A DNA stretch of 35,302 nt from an uncultured Acidobacteriota bacterium. GTDB lineage: Bacteria > Acidobacteriota > Vicinamibacteria > Fen-336. The number at the start of each line of letters is the position of its first letter. The first letter of the stretch is position 1. The position numbers and the translations under genes were made by a program. Location: positions 1 through 35,302 of the forward strand of contig CADEEV010000047.1 in the NCBI GenBank assembly GCA_902826455.1, in the 5' to 3' direction. The notes under the pieces were generated by a model that saw only the letters and a program-made list of their open reading frames with translations, was not told the origin of the DNA and did not search any database. Below, one piece after another: positions 34,901-35,302 of the stretch.

Positions 34901-35288
34901 GGACGGCCATGGCACCCGTGGCGCCGGCCGCGAGGAGCGCCGCATACGCGGCGCCGGCGGCCGCAGACTCGAGGCACGCGGTCACGGCGGCGAGGACGGC
35001 CTCTTCCCCCGTCACGTCGAGGAACGTGGCGTACTGGCCCGCGAAGCTCGCCTCCGCGAGATCCTCGGCGCTCGAGGACGAACGCACGGCCACGGAGCCC
35101 CCGAGCGTCCGATAGGCGGCACGCACCGCGCCGCGGGCCGCGTCGTCCCACGGGGAGCCGGCGACGAGCACGAACCCGTCGGGCACCGGCAGGCCCTCCG
35201 CCTTGAGCCGGCCGAGCACGAAGGCCTTCCCGCCCATGCGCGGCCGATCGTGCGGGCCGGAGGCGTCGAGCCAGAGGATCGGCACCAC
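31932..35288 (-). CDS. Rifampin-phosphotransferase-like dikinase fused to a CrtC/AttH-like lipocalin domain
   Basis: A protein of at least 1118 residues. Residues 1-240 form a PEP-synthase-type ATP-grasp domain (VRSSSSAEDLAEASFAGQY; end QARPIT). Residues 250-640 match the substrate-binding middle of rifampin phosphotransferase, with NVGEVLPDPVTPLTWS, RYGHRAVSEGELAAPSWRDDP and a REKTKSLA segment. Residues 680-785 are the swivelling phospho-His domain, GGMLSHGSVVARELG with His743. The PEP/pyruvate barrel of PEP synthase is absent, so this should phosphorylate a small molecule, as RPH does. Residues 820-1118, with YFNAYDP, DVGGIG and RDHSWGRREW, are a lipocalin-like unit related by eye to CrtC/AttH and DUF7064/DUF7065. 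The start may be GTG 35288, 35285, or beyond the window. A carotenoid hydratase family gene is coupled downstream. Confidence 0.82.
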   Translation of the reverse strand: MVPILWLDASGPHDRPRMGGKAFVLGRLKAEGLPVPDGFVLVAGSPWDDAARGAVRAAYRTLGGSVAVRSSSSAEDLAEASFAGQYATFLDVTGEEAVLAAVTACLESAAAGAAYAALLAAGATGAMAVLVQRFVEPRAAGVAFTRHPSDASALLVESHSGRGEALVSGRVTPARHVVDRASGTLRSQTGPPGLDGPGLAAVVALARDIEARLGAPQDVEWALGDGGVVLLQARPITVAAEDGDPRARRLTRANVGEVLPDPVTPLTWSGVCTLLEGGFQSVAREAGLLPRDLEGGSFLVLHRRRVYLNLTLCIEVGRRLPAISAEDAEKLVLGAGASRGGTAPPLKLTALPWLVGVAVRLLGLQRRLPGDIVRAQAVVAALPSAEAVARASRDELRALVASFVATGSGVARTHIATSGASAFRLALLSRVAEWLPGDPADLVNRLVAGLPDIESAAPTLALEGLAGAARSEPEWRAWLAQGPAAAAHALAAGQGPPGLVAALQAFLERYGHRAVSEGELAAPSWRDDPTPVLAALETLLAGKRSAGFGHRARATDRRADEVAARHRLGAVRGAVFGWALRAAQDWVREREKTKSLAIALVSHGRRLARAAARRLVAEGLLPSESDVFLLDLGEIGAALEGTPPAPNVLARRRRRQDREAALPAPREVDLDAPIPEGVVSESWSGLGASPGVGVGRARVLAEGVVSGLEPGEILVAPVLDAALGPLLAASAGAVAEIGGMLSHGSVVARELGVPCVVDLHDATRRIRTGDRVRVDGGTGRVEVLSEDAPSADGQASAPGLSPADPADERLHPFGAHPTARESVYFNAYDPAARIGLIASMGVRPRDRGEAVLALALPDGRRLFGLVLQRPRTSARGFDVGGIGTTWSPNTLFFRGTLAPWEGVAFPGAPLPLLLAPRTVAVELELTLHPVSPAIDLVTVLAPDARRIVEPMGAHHVEQSGAFRGHVTIDGRRVAIDASGSRDHSWGRREWSAADHWTLFTVRFGDRMALHALSTSIDGRRVAGGFVWRDGRLEAIGRVECAHEPGSDVFELDVQTASGERLPLRGRIEDSLRIPVEIERRPLRHLAGRPWALMLRENFTRYEYAGRVGHGVAEFAERA

Positions 35289-35302
35289 GGAGCGAGCGGC
35301 CC

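Noticed and set aside
31932-35288. Calling the large right-edge protein PEP synthase or pyruvate phosphate dikinase.
   Set aside because: The ATP-grasp and phospho-His domains fit, but the PEP/pyruvate-binding barrel is absent and the middle matches rifampin phosphotransferase.

Overview
The window is very GC-rich, densely coding bacterial chromosome, with gaps mostly under 60 bp and many 1-4 bp start/stop overlaps. No transposase, integrase, phage gene, CRISPR array or rRNA is visible. Acidobacteriota is the likeliest source. The pointers are a short secreted von Willebrand protein of the type abundant in Acidobacteria, an MglA-type GTPase, a DUF4388 protein, a bacilliredoxin-like protein and an M14 peptidase/amidotransferase-fold fusion. 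Myxococcota or another deep GC-rich lineage is possible. This rests on gene content only.

Layout. 1-1107 (+): the 3' end of a Rel/SpoT (p)ppGpp enzyme, then RidA. 1142-1351 (-): ribosomal protein bL28 with a good sigma70-like promoter. 1555-3162 (+): an MglA-like GTPase fused to a degenerate histidine-kinase core. 3195-6285 (-): aconitase, then a bacilliredoxin-like protein. 6335-8248: a Rieske oxygenase of the quaternary-amine type, divergent from a TetR regulator. 8245-13022 (-): a tightly overlapped set of acyltransferase, MFS transporter, polytopic membrane protein and alkyladenine-type DNA glycosylase. 13126-14402 (+): a VOC protein and a phytanoyl-CoA dioxygenase-like protein whose frame runs into tRNA-Gln(CTG) on the opposite strand. 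14496-16997 (-): a secreted M14 peptidase. 17022-24235 (+): a TPR protein, a VWA protein, the helicase Lhr and a Nei-type glycosylase. 24243-27113 (-): a FabH-like ketosynthase, an MGDG-synthase-like glycosyltransferase and a membrane protein. 27156-31073 (+): a peroxiredoxin, a second PhyH-like dioxygenase, a DPM1-like glycosyltransferase and a DUF4388/TPR protein. 31066-35288 (-): a three-part phosphotransferase plus lipocalin-like fusion, coupled to a CruF-type carotenoid hydratase family protein.

Three things stand out. First, the 1118-residue protein at the right edge joins an ATP-grasp domain, a rifampin-phosphotransferase-like middle and a phospho-histidine domain to a CrtC/AttH-like lipocalin domain. 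It is translationally coupled to a carotenoid-hydratase-family membrane protein, which suggests an undescribed ATP-dependent modification of an isoprenoid or other lipid. Second, the protein at 1555-3162 fuses a polarity-type GTPase to a pseudokinase that keeps the phosphoacceptor histidine. Third, three divergent gene pairs appear to share nearly symmetric -10 elements serving both directions, and two genes look leaderless.

All calls were made by eye from sequence and translation. No homology search or structure prediction was run.
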